Origin: Rhizobium sp. G21
GTDB taxonomy: Bacteria > Pseudomonadota > Alphaproteobacteria > Rhizobiales > Rhizobiaceae
Direction of reading: 5' to 3'
Length of the DNA stretch: 64,000 bases
Assembly (NCBI RefSeq): GCF_014158035.1
Contig: NZ_JACFXW010000002.1
Span: 326,001 to 390,000, forward strand
Positions within the stretch are counted from its first letter, which is position 1, and each line of letters opens with the position of its first letter. Made by a program: the position numbers and the translations under genes. Below the pieces are notes generated by a model that worked only from the letters and a program-made list of their open reading frames with translations, had not been told where the DNA came from and searched no databases. Below are positions 9,508 to 20,287 of this stretch, piece after piece.

Positions 9508-9535
9508 ATAGAGGGCCCCGGGCAGAGAGTGTCAA
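9508..9535 (-). promoter_or_regulatory. Sigma-70-like promoter for the nucleotide sugar dehydrogenase
   Basis: On the minus strand a perfect -35 TTGACA (9530-9535) is followed 16 bases later by TCTATA (9508-9513), which overlaps TATAAG. It lies 34-61 bases upstream of the TTG start at 9474. The rest of the 9475-9651 gap holds GC-rich inverted repeats and no gene. Confidence 0.5.
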
Positions 9536-9651
9536 GCAAGGGCCGGGGACACAGCTTCGTGAAAGCTCGGCCGCCCCGGCCGGAAACCTGTCGAAACATG
9601 TTGTAGCGTTGCTCTGACCTCTATCCGTGGCGAGACGGAAGGCAATCCGCC

Positions 9652-10718
9652 TCAGTTGAGGCGGAGACCGGTTTCGGGATCGAAGAGGTGCAGCGCTGCG
9701 AGCGGCGCGGTGAGTTCCAGCGTCTCACCCGGTTGGACGCGGCTATAGGGCGGCGCGGAGGCGAGCACCTGCTGTCCGCCGACTTTCCCGGTGAGGATGA
9801 TCTCTGGCCCCGTCAGTTCCGTCACCTCGATCGTCACGGGCAGGCGCACGCCTTCGCCGCCCGGCTTCAGGGCTTCGGGTCGCACGCCGACAATGACGGG
9901 CTTGCCGATCGCGATGGCCTCTGCGCCCGGGGGAGCGGAAGCGTTATCACAGCGCCGTCGATCGTCAGCCCATCGGCGCTGCGTTTGGCGTTGAGCATGT
10001 TCATCGGCGGCGCGCCGACGAAGGTCGCGACATAGAGCGTGGCGGGACGATTGTAGATCGCCTCCGGCGTGTCGAGCTGTTCGATCCGGCCGTTGCGCAT
10101 CACCGCGATGCGGGTTGCGAGCGTCATCGCCTCGATCTGGTCATGCGTCACATAGACGACGGTGGTCTTCATCATCTGGTGCAGGCGCTTGAGTTCGGTG
10201 CGCATTTCCATGCGCAATTTGGCGTCGAGATTGGACAGCGGTTCGTCGAAAAGGAAGACCTTGGGATGACGGACCAGCGCGCGACCGATGGCCACGCGCT
10301 GGCGTTGCCCACCCGACAGCTGGCTTGGCTTCCGGTCGAGCAGGTTTTCGATCTGCAGGAGGCGCGCGGCGTCCAGCACGGCTTTGTCGCGTTCGGCGGC
10401 GGGGACTTTACGCATTTCGAGCCCGAAGCCGATGTTCCGCGCTACGGTCAGATTGGGATAGAGCGCATAGGACTGGAACACCATGGCGATGTCGCGGTCC
10501 TTGGGATGCACGCCGACGACAGAGCGGTCGCCGATCCTGACATCGCCGCTGGTCGGCTCGGCGAGCCCCGCGATGATGTTGAGGAGCGTGGACTTGCCGC
10601 AGCCCGAGGAGCCGAGAAGCACGAGGAACTCGCCGCTGTCGAGCGCGATGTCGATGCCCTTCAGCGTTTCGACTTCGCCATAATTCTTGCGGATCTTGTC
10701 GATGGTGAGCGCGCTCAT
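9652..10718 (-). CDS. Carbohydrate ABC transporter ATPase, UgpC/MsmX type (frameshifted as sequenced)
   Basis: ATP-hydrolysing subunit of the sugar importer, about 356 residues. The ABC domain has Walker A GSSGCGKST, Q-loop VFQSYALYP, signature LSGGQRQRV, Walker B VFLFDEPLSNLD and switch VTHDQ. A C-terminal regulatory domain with VGVRPEAL and ending LHLFDPETGLRLN is typical of this group. The first frame runs off after TLPLP; one extra base in the run at 9929-9933 joins it to GAEAIAIGKPVIVGV. It overlaps the kinase gene by ATGA and is the last gene of the minus-strand operon 15701 to 9652. Confidence 0.87.
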
Positions 10719-11638
10719 GCGGCGTCTCCTTGCTGGGCCGGGGCGTAACTGCGGGGGAAGGTCGAGACCGCGCGCGAGGCGATGGCGACGCCGGCTTCGA
10801 GGCAGGCCGTCAGCGGCTCTTCCCGCGCCAGCGCGTCGAGGAAGCCCGCATTGAAAACGTCGCCGGCGCCGATCGTGTCGATGACGTCCACTTTGGGCGC
10901 AATGGCCTTGTGCAGCGCTCCATCCGCGTCGATGGCGATCGCTCCGTCCGGGCCGCGCTTGACCACGACGATCGCGCCCTCCGGCATGATCGCTTTCAGC
11001 GCACGCGCCGCCTCGATCGGATCTGCGACGCCTGTGAGGGTGGTGGTCTCGATCTCGTTCATCAGCGCCAGCCGGCAGCGGCCGAGCCAGGCGCGGGTCG
11101 CCGCGCAATTGGCCTCCGTCCAGCCGTCCAGCGGCCAGCCGGTGTCGAGGGCGGCGGACGCACCCTGCGCATCCAGCCAGTCGAACAGCGCGCCGTAATC
11201 GCGGGTCAGCGCATCGGTGAGGAAGGAGCCGCAGAGAAGGACGTAGCCGCCTGCGAGCCTTGCGGTTTCCAGCATCGTCCGCGTATCGCCGAGGCTGAAA
11301 TGCGGCAGATGGCCTTTGGTGGTGAAGAAGGTGCGTTCGCCGTCGGGATGGGTGATGCCCACCGAGATCGTTGTGCCTTCGGGGCGCGCGGGCCAGGCGC
11401 TGGCATAAGCGCCGAACTCGCCTTGCAGCCAGCGGCCAAACTGGTCGTCGCCGATATTGGCGGCGATGGTGAAGGGCGTGCCCAGAGCCATCCAGGCGAG
11501 CGCCGTGTTGCCCGCGGCGCCGCCGACGCGCAATTCGTTGTGGTCGACGATGATCTCGGTTCCCGGCTGTGGCCAGGGCGCGGCAGGGCCCATGATCAGG
11601 TCGACATTGACGTTACCGATGACGGCGAGCGGCTTCAT
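10715..11638 (-). CDS. PfkB-family carbohydrate kinase
   Basis: Cytoplasmic ribokinase-superfamily sugar kinase of 307 residues. The N-terminal GNVNVDLI and RVGGAAGNTALAWMALG and the C-terminal DTIGAGDVFNAGF, with catalytic D and the anion hole GAGD, are both intact. Its ATG follows the SIS-gene stop directly. It should phosphorylate the sugar, amino-sugar or sugar-amine brought in by the linked importer. The PfkB plus SIS pairing resembles fructosamine kinase/deglycase systems (FrlD/FrlB), but amino-sugar use is equally possible. Good for family, open for substrate. Confidence 0.87.
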   Translation of the reverse strand: MKPLAVIGNVNVDLIMGPAAPWPQPGTEIIVDHNELRVGGAAGNTALAWMALGTPFTIAANIGDDQFGRWLQGEFGAYASAWPARPEGTTISVGITHPDGERTFFTTKGHLPHFSLGDTRTMLETARLAGGYVLLCGSFLTDALTRDYGALFDWLDAQGASAALDTGWPLDGWTEANCAATRAWLGRCRLALMNEIETTTLTGVADPIEAARALKAIMPEGAIVVVKRGPDGAIAIDADGALHKAIAPKVDVIDTIGAGDVFNAGFLDALAREEPLTACLEAGVAIASRAVSTFPRSYAPAQQGDAA

Positions 11639-12661
11639 TCATTCGCTCCGGGTGATCTTGGACGAGCGGACGGGCGTGCCGGCGTCGGGCACGCGCGCTT
11701 CGGCGAAAGCGACCATCAGCCGCTGGGCCGTCGGCAGCATGGAAAAGACGGCGGCGAGCCCTGTGGCGGGCTTGAACGGAATGGTGACCGCGCCCTCGAC
11801 CGGGGCTTCGCCCGAGGCGTCGAAAACTACCAGCGGCGCTGCGGTCTGGGCCACCGATGTCGCCATCGCCGTCACCAGTTCGGATGTGGCGTCTTGGCCG
11901 CGGAACAGCGCGACGCCGATCTCCGGCGACAGCATCTCCATCGGGCCGTGGCGCAACTGTCCGCCTTCGAGCGAGAAGCAGGGCAGGCGCGACAATTCGG
12001 TGAGGCCGAGCGCCAGCGCTTCGGCGACGCCCTGCAGGCGACGACCCGACGTCACCACGGTCCGCACTTCTGAAAAGGCGGCGAGCGCTGGAGAAATGTC
12101 GGGATTCTCGGGCGCGTTGAGTGCCACGAGGGCGGCGGAGGGATCTTCGCCGAGCGCTTCGAGCACGGCGAGATGCAGCGCAAAGGTTATAGTCAGGCTG
12201 CGCGTGGCCGCAAAGGCGCGTTCGGTGCCGCCCACGCCGACGAGGCTTTGCGCCGCGCCGGCGAGGAAGGAGCCGGCTTCGAGCGTCAGGCCGAATGTAT
12301 CGGTGGTCGCGCCGGTCTCCTTGAACCAGCGGACGACTTCGGCGCTTTCGCCGGATTGCGAGGTAACGATGACCGTCTTGCCGTCGAGCGACAGCGGCGC
12401 GCCGAGTTGTTCCGACAGCGGGATGGCCAGGGCGTCAATGCCGAGGGCGCGGTAAAGCGGCTCGACCGCGCGGCTGACGGCATGGGAGCCGCCCATGCCG
12501 AGCAGCAGAAGTCGCCCGGTCTTTTTCAATGAGGCAGCGATGGCGACATCGCCGTCACGGGCAGCCTCGTAGGAGGCGATGGCGTCGGCATGCTGGCGGG
12601 CCATTTCGCGGTCGATGGCGAGCAGTCCTTCCGGACGAGTGTTTGTCTCGGTCATGGTCAT
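11639..12661 (-). CDS. SIS-domain protein (sugar isomerase/deaminase/deglycase type)
   Basis: A 340-residue protein with two SIS sugar-phosphate-binding folds: LLLLGMGGSHAVSRAVEPL and VIVTSQSGESAEVVRWF in the first half, TSGRRLQGVAEALALGLTEL and GGQLRHGPMEML in the second. This layout is shared by GlmS C-terminal domains, AgaS and FrlB, enzymes that isomerise, deaminate or deglycate sugar-phosphates. The ATG at 12661 overlaps the permease stop (ATGA) and is preferred over the much longer open frame. It lies directly before the PfkB kinase, which could supply its phosphorylated substrate. Confidence 0.85.
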   Translation of the reverse strand: MTMTETNTRPEGLLAIDREMARQHADAIASYEAARDGDVAIAASLKKTGRLLLLGMGGSHAVSRAVEPLYRALGIDALAIPLSEQLGAPLSLDGKTVIVTSQSGESAEVVRWFKETGATTDTFGLTLEAGSFLAGAAQSLVGVGGTERAFAATRSLTITFALHLAVLEALGEDPSAALVALNAPENPDISPALAAFSEVRTVVTSGRRLQGVAEALALGLTELSRLPCFSLEGGQLRHGPMEMLSPEIGVALFRGQDATSELVTAMATSVAQTAAPLVVFDASGEAPVEGAVTIPFKPATGLAAVFSMLPTAQRLMVAFAEARVPDAGTPVRSSKITRSE

Positions 12662-13503
12662 CCCTTTACGCCGCCATTGGTGAGGCCCGAAATCAGGGCC
12701 CGTTGCATGAGAAGACCCACGGCGACCGGCGGTAAAGCGGCGAGCACGCCGGCTGCGGCAATGAGCCCGTAATCGGAGACGCGGCCGCCGGCGAGATCGG
12801 CGATGGCCACGGTGAGCGTCTTGGCGCGCTGGTCGGAGGTAAACAGCAGCGCATAGAAGAATTCGTCCCAGGCGAGCAGGAAGGCGAACAGCGCCGAGGT
12901 CGCCATCACCGGCAGAGCGAGCGGCAGCGTCACGATTCGCAGGGTCTGGAAGAGGCTCGCGCCGTCGATCATCGCCGCCGATTCCAGTTCGCGCGGAATG
13001 CCGTCGAAGCCGGACTTCATCAGCCAGGTGGTGAAGGGCGCGAGGATGGTGAGATAGACCAGCGCCAAGCCGAAGACATTGTTGAGCATGCCGAAATGCG
13101 CGAGCGCCATATAGAGCGGCACGGCGAGCGCCACGGGCGGCAGCATATAGGTGCCGATCACCAGCGTCAGCGACCAACCCACCGACGGCGTGCGCGAGAC
13201 CGCCCAGCCGGCGGGAATGGCGAGCAGGATGGCCGCGATCGTCGCCATGCCTGCGACCACAAGGCTGTTGCGCAACGACGACGTGAAGGCCGCGCCGGCG
13301 CTGTTCTCAACGGTCGAGAGCAACATGGCGTAACGCGAAAAATCCATCTCCGACGGCCACCATTTCAGGGGTTTGGCGGCGAGATCGGCGGCAGGCGCGA
13401 TGCTCATGATAAAGAGCCAGACGAGCGGCGCGAGGATGACCAGCGCCAGGAGCAGCGCGGCGAGGTGGATGAAGATCGAGAAGAGGGGGCTCTGGCGTTC
13501 CAT
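12658..13503 (-). CDS. Carbohydrate ABC transporter permease, MalG/UgpE type
   Basis: Inner-membrane subunit of 281 residues with about six membrane segments. The ABC-permease EAA loop is seen as ELESAAMIDGASLFQTLRIVTLPL, split here by the assigned consensus EAAxxDGA. The ATG at 13503 overlaps the preceding permease stop in TGATG; the longer upstream open frame is ignored. It pairs with the permease at 13503-14387 and the ATPase at 9652. Confidence 0.9.
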   Translation of the reverse strand: MERQSPLFSIFIHLAALLLALVILAPLVWLFIMSIAPAADLAAKPLKWWPSEMDFSRYAMLLSTVENSAGAAFTSSLRNSLVVAGMATIAAILLAIPAGWAVSRTPSVGWSLTLVIGTYMLPPVALAVPLYMALAHFGMLNNVFGLALVYLTILAPFTTWLMKSGFDGIPRELESAAMIDGASLFQTLRIVTLPLALPVMATSALFAFLLAWDEFFYALLFTSDQRAKTLTVAIADLAGGRVSDYGLIAAAGVLAALPPVAVGLLMQRALISGLTNGGVKG

Positions 13504-14387
13504 CAGGCGGCGCTCCCGGCGGTCTTGCGCACCAGCGCGCCATAAGCGAGCGCGAGTAGCGTGACGATCAGCGTGACGATGAGGGCGAGCGAAGCGCCAG
13601 ATCCGGCCCGCTGGAAGGAAAAGGCTTCCTGATAGACGAGGATCGACAGCGTGCGGGTGGAGTTGGCCGGGCCGCCGCGCGTCATGACCCAGATGATGTC
13701 GAACACTTTGAAGGCTTCTATCGTGCGCAGCACCAGCGCCACCATCAGAGGACCAGCGAGATAGGGCAGGATCACGAAGCGAAAGCGCTTCCAGGCGCTC
13801 GCGCCATCCACCAGCGATGCGGAGACGATATCGCGCGGAACGGCTTGAAGGGCTGCGAGCGCGATCAGCGCCACGAGCGGGAAATTCTTCCAGCAATCGG
13901 CGACGATGAGCGCCGCCATGGCCGCGCCCGGTTCGCCCAGCCAGGAGCGATAATCCGAGATCAGACCGATCTGGGTGAGGGCGGCGTTCAGCGCGCCATA
14001 TTCGGGATTATAGATCAGCCGCCAGAGCGTGGCGTTGACGATGGTCGGCAGCGCCCAGGGCAGGATCATCAGCGCGCGAAGAATGGTGCGGCCGTAGAAT
14101 TGCTGATTGAGGAGCAGCGCCGCGAGCACGCCGAGCACCATTTCCGCCGTCACCGAGATCACGGCGAACCAGGTGGTGGTGATGAGCGTCCGGCGAAAAT
14201 TGGAGCCCGAGAGCATCTTCACGAAATTGTCGAGACCGACGAAATGGCCCGGCGTGCCCACGAGCTTGGCGTCGGTGAAGGACAGCCTGACCGTGTCGAT
14301 CATTGGCCAGCCGATCACGGCGATCATCACCGCCAGCAGCGGGAGCATGAGCAGCCATGCCCGGGTCGTGAGCCAGGTGCTGGACAT
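13503..14387 (-). CDS. Carbohydrate ABC transporter permease, MalF/UgpA type
   Basis: Inner-membrane subunit of 294 residues. N-terminal hydrophobic segment WLLMLPLLAVMIAVIGWPM is followed by the family pattern VRLSFTDAKL, and the EAA-like loop reads VSASLVDGASAWKRFRF. MTRGGPANSTRTLS near the C-terminus is highly typical of sugar importers. It follows the binding-protein gene after a 75-base gap with a strong hairpin and overlaps the next permease by one base. Confidence 0.9.
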   Translation of the reverse strand: MSSTWLTTRAWLLMLPLLAVMIAVIGWPMIDTVRLSFTDAKLVGTPGHFVGLDNFVKMLSGSNFRRTLITTTWFAVISVTAEMVLGVLAALLLNQQFYGRTILRALMILPWALPTIVNATLWRLIYNPEYGALNAALTQIGLISDYRSWLGEPGAAMAALIVADCWKNFPLVALIALAALQAVPRDIVSASLVDGASAWKRFRFVILPYLAGPLMVALVLRTIEAFKVFDIIWVMTRGGPANSTRTLSILVYQEAFSFQRAGSGASLALIVTLIVTLLALAYGALVRKTAGSAA

Positions 14388-14431
14388 CGTGTCCTCTCGG
14401 TATTTTTGGGATTGGGTTGGTCTTTAAAGAG

Positions 14432-14454
14432 GCGGGCGGCGCGAAGCCGCCCGC
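14432..14454 (-). promoter_or_regulatory. Stem-loop between the binding-protein gene and the permease genes
   Basis: A perfect 9-bp stem GCGGGCGGC/GCCGCCCGC closes a five-base TTCGC loop on the minus strand, followed by CTCTTTAAAG. It sits 8 bases after the binding-protein stop. Such a structure can protect the upstream message and act as a partial terminator, giving more binding protein than permease. The structure is seen; the effect is inferred. Confidence 0.6.
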
Positions 14455-14462
14455 GGACGGGC

Positions 14463-15701
14463 TCAGAGCCCGCTGTTTTCGACGGCAGTCTTCAGCGCGT
14501 CTTCAGGCGAGGACTGGCCGAGCAGGGCTTCCTGGATCGCCTGTTGCAGCGCGGTCGACATTTCCTGATATTTCGGCGTGGTCGGACGCGGATACATGGC
14601 GGCGAGGCCGAGCTTGGCGGCGGCGATCAGCTCTTCCTGACCCTTGGTGACGGCCGGATCGTCATAAGAGGACGCCCAGATCGGCAGGCTCAGCTTGGCG
14701 TATTGGTTCTGCACCTGCTGCGAGGTCATGAACTCGATGTATTTCCAAGCTTCGTCGGGATGCTTGCTGGCGGTGGTGACGCCGAGACCCATGGAGCCGT
14801 TGACGGCGGAGACGTCGCTCTTGCCCGCAACGCCCGGAGCCGGGACCACGCCGACCTTGCCGGCGACCTTGCTGTCCTTCGGATCATTGGCCATATTGTA
14901 CATATAGGTCCAGTTGAGCGCGAAGGCGGCGTCGCCGTTCTGGAACACCTTGCGGACGTCCTCTTCGAGGAATTCCTTGGAGTTCGGATTGGTGAGGCCC
15001 GACGTGTAGCTGTCGACCATGTATTTCAGCGCATCGAGCGCGCCGCCCTGATCGAAGACCGGCTTGCCGTCCTTGAGGAAGTCGCCCTTATGGGCGCTGA
15101 CTAAGGTCGTGTAATCGCAGATCGCGGCTTCGGCCTGCGACCACGACCAGGCGATCGGGGTCTTCACGAGACCTTTGTCCTGGATGATCTTCGCCTGTTC
15201 CTTCAATTCGTCCCAGGTCTTCGGCGGGGCCTTGATGCCGGCCTTCTCCAGGATTTCCTTGTTGTAGAACAGATATTTGGTGTCGAGGATCCAGGGCATG
15301 CCGTAGGATTTGCCGTCATATTGCACGGTGGTCCAGGCGCCCGGAAGCACGCCCTTCTTCATCTCGTCGGTGATGCGCGAGGAGACATCCACCAGGACAT
15401 TGTTGGAGGCGTATTCGGCGGGCCAGATCACGTCGAACAGCACGACGTCATAGCCGCCGCCAGAACCCTGGGCGAGCACGGTCTTGTCATGCAGGCCTTC
15501 ATAGGGGACGAATTCGAGATTGACCGAAACATCGGGATTGGCCTTGGTGAAGGCCTCGGTCATGGCGCGCACATCGGCTTCGCTATAGGCGGCCTGCGCC
15601 ATGAACAGCGCATTGATCTTGGTTTCGGCGAACGCCTGCGAGGCGAAGGCCGCGCCGATGGCGGCTGCGCCCATAAGGGTCATTGTCAGTGATTTCAACA
15701 T
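14463..15701 (-). CDS. Carbohydrate ABC transporter substrate-binding protein
   Basis: Periplasmic receptor of 412 residues, family 1 (COG1653). The signal peptide MLKSLTMTLMGAAAIGAAFA with SQAFA before ETKINALF is clear. Internal motifs such as GGGYDVVLFDVIWPAEYA, GMPWILDTKYLFYNKEIL and the C-terminal MYPRPTTPKYQEMSTALQQ are usual for sugar receptors. It heads the minus-strand operon receptor-permease-permease-SIS-PfkB-ATPase, divergent from the ROK regulator. Confidence 0.91.
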   Translation of the reverse strand: MLKSLTMTLMGAAAIGAAFASQAFAETKINALFMAQAAYSEADVRAMTEAFTKANPDVSVNLEFVPYEGLHDKTVLAQGSGGGYDVVLFDVIWPAEYASNNVLVDVSSRITDEMKKGVLPGAWTTVQYDGKSYGMPWILDTKYLFYNKEILEKAGIKAPPKTWDELKEQAKIIQDKGLVKTPIAWSWSQAEAAICDYTTLVSAHKGDFLKDGKPVFDQGGALDALKYMVDSYTSGLTNPNSKEFLEEDVRKVFQNGDAAFALNWTYMYNMANDPKDSKVAGKVGVVPAPGVAGKSDVSAVNGSMGLGVTTASKHPDEAWKYIEFMTSQQVQNQYAKLSLPIWASSYDDPAVTKGQEELIAAAKLGLAAMYPRPTTPKYQEMSTALQQAIQEALLGQSSPEDALKTAVENSGL

Positions 15702-15848
15702 GTCTGCCTCCAGTGAGTGGCTACGCTTGAGATCCGCGGCGGCCCTGAGGTCGAAGCGGTGTTCGATTGGGTTTAAAAACCCGTCGGATGTGGAGCGTCG
15801 CAGCGCGTGAGTGGCGCTTTCGCGTTCCCCGGAACTCTTCGGTTCCTT

Positions 15849-15873
15849 ATTAAGTCAAACATCTTGACTTAAT
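15849..15873. promoter_or_regulatory. Perfect palindromic operator in front of the ROK regulator
   Basis: Arms ATTAAGTCAA (15849-15858) and TTGACTTAAT (15864-15873) are exact reverse complements around the 5-base spacer ACATC. The right arm contains a -35-like TTGACT on the plus strand. The site lies in the 15702-15913 gap between the sugar-importer operon and the ROK gene, so a repressor bound here could control both. The palindrome is certain; that the ROK protein binds it is inference. Confidence 0.75.
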
Positions 15874-15913
15874 CCTTGTGGAATATTCTATGGGTGTCAA
15901 GAGGGTATTTCGC

Positions 15914-17125
15914 ATGCATGACGTCAGAACCATCCGCGCCAAGAGCGGCACCAATCAGGAAGGCGCGGGCGCGCATAACAAGCGCGTCATCATCGACGCG
16001 CTCAGGCTGAACGGGCAGTTGTCCCGGGCCGATCTGGCGCGGGCGACGCGGCTGACCAAGCAGACTATCTCCAACCTCATCGAAGCGCTGGAACTCGACG
16101 GCCTGGTGATGTCGGAAGAGGTGGTGCGCAAGGGGCGCGGACAACCGTCGACGCCTTATCGTCTCGTGCCGGAGGGCGCCTTCGCCATCGGTCTCCAGAT
16201 CGACCGGCATGTGACCCGGGCGATCGCGGTGGATCTGGTCGGCAATGTGCTGGCGCGATTTCAAGCCGCTCTGCCGACGGATGGGCCGGCGCGCGGGGTC
16301 CGCGTCATCCTCGACCTCATCGAAGACACTCGGCGCGAACTCAAGATGCTTCGACCCCATGCCGAAAGCCGGTTGGCGGGTCTCGGCGTGGCGATGCCGG
16401 GTCCTTTTGGACTTGAGCCCGCCGCCGACGATCCCTGGATGATGGGCGCCTGGCAGGCCTTTCCGCTCTTGGAGACGCTCGCCGCCGGCACGGGTCTCGA
16501 CGTGGCGCTGCAGAACGACGCCGCAGCCTGCGCCACCGCTGAACGCATGGTCGGCGCGGCGCATGGTTTGGATCACGCCGTCTGTCTCTATCTCGGCTAC
16601 GGCATCGGCGCCGGCCTCATTCTCGGCGGCGAACTCTATAGCGGCGCGCATGGCAATGCCGGCGAAATCGGTATGGCGCTGTTTTCGGATGGCGGCCGGC
16701 TGACGCCGCTGGAACATCGGGCTTCGCTCGCCTCGCTCTATCAGACGCTGGGCCTCAACCCGGCGGAAGGCGACCTGCATGACGTCGTGACCGAGCTCGT
16801 CGAGGCCGATGATCCCGCGCTTTTGGCCTGGATCGACGCCGCCGCGCGCGACCTGCGCTGGGCCGTTCACCTGATCGAGACGGTATTCGATCCGCAGTCG
16901 ATCGTCATCTCCGGCGGCGCGCCGCCGGCGCTCGCCAGTCGGCTGATCGCCGCCATTGAGCCGCTTCTGCCCTCGAACGCCGAGCGCCGCGATCGGACGG
17001 CGCCGCGACTGAAGGCCGGCATGTTCGATCCCTGGGCCGTCGCGCTGGGCGCCGCCGCCGAACCGATCGGCCGCGCCTTCGAGCCGCGCTTCGCGGCCAT
17101 CCTCAAGGAAGCCGCGGGCCGCTGA
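15914..17125 (+). CDS. ROK-family transcriptional regulator
   Basis: Repressor-like protein of 403 residues. An N-terminal winged helix (LSRADLARATRLTKQTISNLIEAL, given here as the region at about residues 30-55) is followed by RGRGQPSTPYRL-type linker and a ROK sugar-kinase-like domain with GLGVAMPGPFG, ALQNDAAACATAE, LGYGIGAGLILGG and HGNAGEIGM. The ROK zinc-site cysteine cluster is absent, as in several NagC/XylR-like regulators. ATG at 15914 with AGAGGG upstream is preferred to ATG 15890, which would overlap a probable -10 region. It is expected to sense the sugar or its phosphate and control the divergent operon. Confidence 0.88.
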   Translation: MHDVRTIRAKSGTNQEGAGAHNKRVIIDALRLNGQLSRADLARATRLTKQTISNLIEALELDGLVMSEEVVRKGRGQPSTPYRLVPEGAFAIGLQIDRHVTRAIAVDLVGNVLARFQAALPTDGPARGVRVILDLIEDTRRELKMLRPHAESRLAGLGVAMPGPFGLEPAADDPWMMGAWQAFPLLETLAAGTGLDVALQNDAAACATAERMVGAAHGLDHAVCLYLGYGIGAGLILGGELYSGAHGNAGEIGMALFSDGGRLTPLEHRASLASLYQTLGLNPAEGDLHDVVTELVEADDPALLAWIDAAARDLRWAVHLIETVFDPQSIVISGGAPPALASRLIAAIEPLLPSNAERRDRTAPRLKAGMFDPWAVALGAAAEPIGRAFEPRFAAILKEAAGR

Positions 17126-17309
17126 CGCTCCGTCGACACGGAGACCACTTCCGGACGGGGAACGTTCCCGGCATCGTCACGTTTCCGTGCCGGCGATGTG
17201 AAGCGCTGCATCTGGCGCCACTTCGGTTTCCGATTATAGTGATCCCTGGATAAGAGCGGTCACGCGATTGGGCGCCTTTTCATCGAGCTTTTACAGTGAG
17301 AGTGACGAA

Positions 17310-18272
17310 ATGATCCGTATTTTGATGTCGGGGGTGTTGATGACTTTGCTGGCCGCTGCGCCTGTGCTTGCGGATCCTCTGAATACGCGACTTGCCGATC
17401 GCTTCGAAGGCCAGGATTTTTCCCCGGACGGAGGCCTTTATTACAAGGACAATGCCGAGCAGCGGGCAGGGTCGGTCGAGTTTCAGGGCGCTGATGTCTT
17501 CGAGGGCAAGGGGGCGCTCAAACTCTCGGTTCGCCCGCTATGCGATGCCGCCGAGGACGGTTGCAGCGAGCGCGCCGAGATCTGGGAGAAGCCAGAGCTT
17601 CGCGCGCCCTACGAGAGCCCGGTCTGGTTCGGTTTCGCCGTCAAATTCGCAGATCCGATTCCCGATGACGATCACCGCTATCTCATCGCCCAGTGGAAAC
17701 GCGAGATCGAGGCGGACGCCGAGGGCGATTACAGCCCGTTCCTGGCGTTTCGCATGCGCAACGGCAAACTGTTCGTCACGGTCGAAACCGATCTCTTCGA
17801 AGAGGGCGCGACGACCGGCGAGGACCATGTCCAGAATGCCTGTGCAACGGGCGGAACCCCGGTCTGGTTGCGCCCCAAGGTCAAGCAGATGCGCGCCTTC
17901 GTGGCCGGGGACGCCGATTGGACGCCCGGCGACGGCGGCGAGTTCAAGAGCTGCACCACCGCGATTCAGGTGACCCGGCGGGGAGAACTGCCGAAACCCT
18001 CGTCCGGCTGGATCGATTTCGCCGTCCTCAGCAAACCGGGGCCCGGCGGCGACGGCCATATCGAAATTTTCGCCAACAAGATCTGGATCGCCACCGTCAA
18101 GGGTCGGATCGGCCATCAGGGAAAAGGGCTGGGGCCCAATCAGTATTTCAAGTTCGGCCCCTATCGCGCTGCGCGTGACGGCGTCTGGTCGCTCTACTAC
18201 GACGATTTCCGCCGGTCGCCCGACTGCCGCGACGTCTTGCGTGACGAAGACCTGTGCGCAGCCATCAAGTAA
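17310..18272 (+). CDS. Secreted polysaccharide lyase, heparin-lyase-I-like fold
   Basis: A 320-residue exported protein. The signal peptide MIRILMSGVLMTLLAAAPVLA precedes DPLNTRLADRFEGQDF, with ATG at 17310. The mature part fits the Polysacc_lyase (heparin lyase I-type) family: SERAEIWEKPELRAPYESP, VWFGFAVKFADPIPDDD, LIAQWKRE and C-terminal DGVWSLYYDDFRRS. These enzymes cut acidic polysaccharides by beta-elimination. It stands alone 119 bases before an Opp-type importer operon read in the same direction, so it may release oligosaccharides for uptake or trim the cell's own exopolysaccharide. Substrate is unknown. Confidence 0.75.
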   Translation: MIRILMSGVLMTLLAAAPVLADPLNTRLADRFEGQDFSPDGGLYYKDNAEQRAGSVEFQGADVFEGKGALKLSVRPLCDAAEDGCSERAEIWEKPELRAPYESPVWFGFAVKFADPIPDDDHRYLIAQWKREIEADAEGDYSPFLAFRMRNGKLFVTVETDLFEEGATTGEDHVQNACATGGTPVWLRPKVKQMRAFVAGDADWTPGDGGEFKSCTTAIQVTRRGELPKPSSGWIDFAVLSKPGPGGDGHIEIFANKIWIATVKGRIGHQGKGLGPNQYFKFGPYRAARDGVWSLYYDDFRRSPDCRDVLRDEDLCAAIK

Positions 18273-18391
18273 AACGCGGCGAATGTTCATAAAAATATTG
18301 TGAACGGCGCATAGACGCATTCCCGGTCATGCGTTAGCCTCCCGGCAAAAAACAAAACGAAGCGTCTCAGGCGCGATGGGGAAATAGTGGA

Positions 18392-20283
<1,892 letters not shown>

Positions 20284-20287
<4 letters not shown>

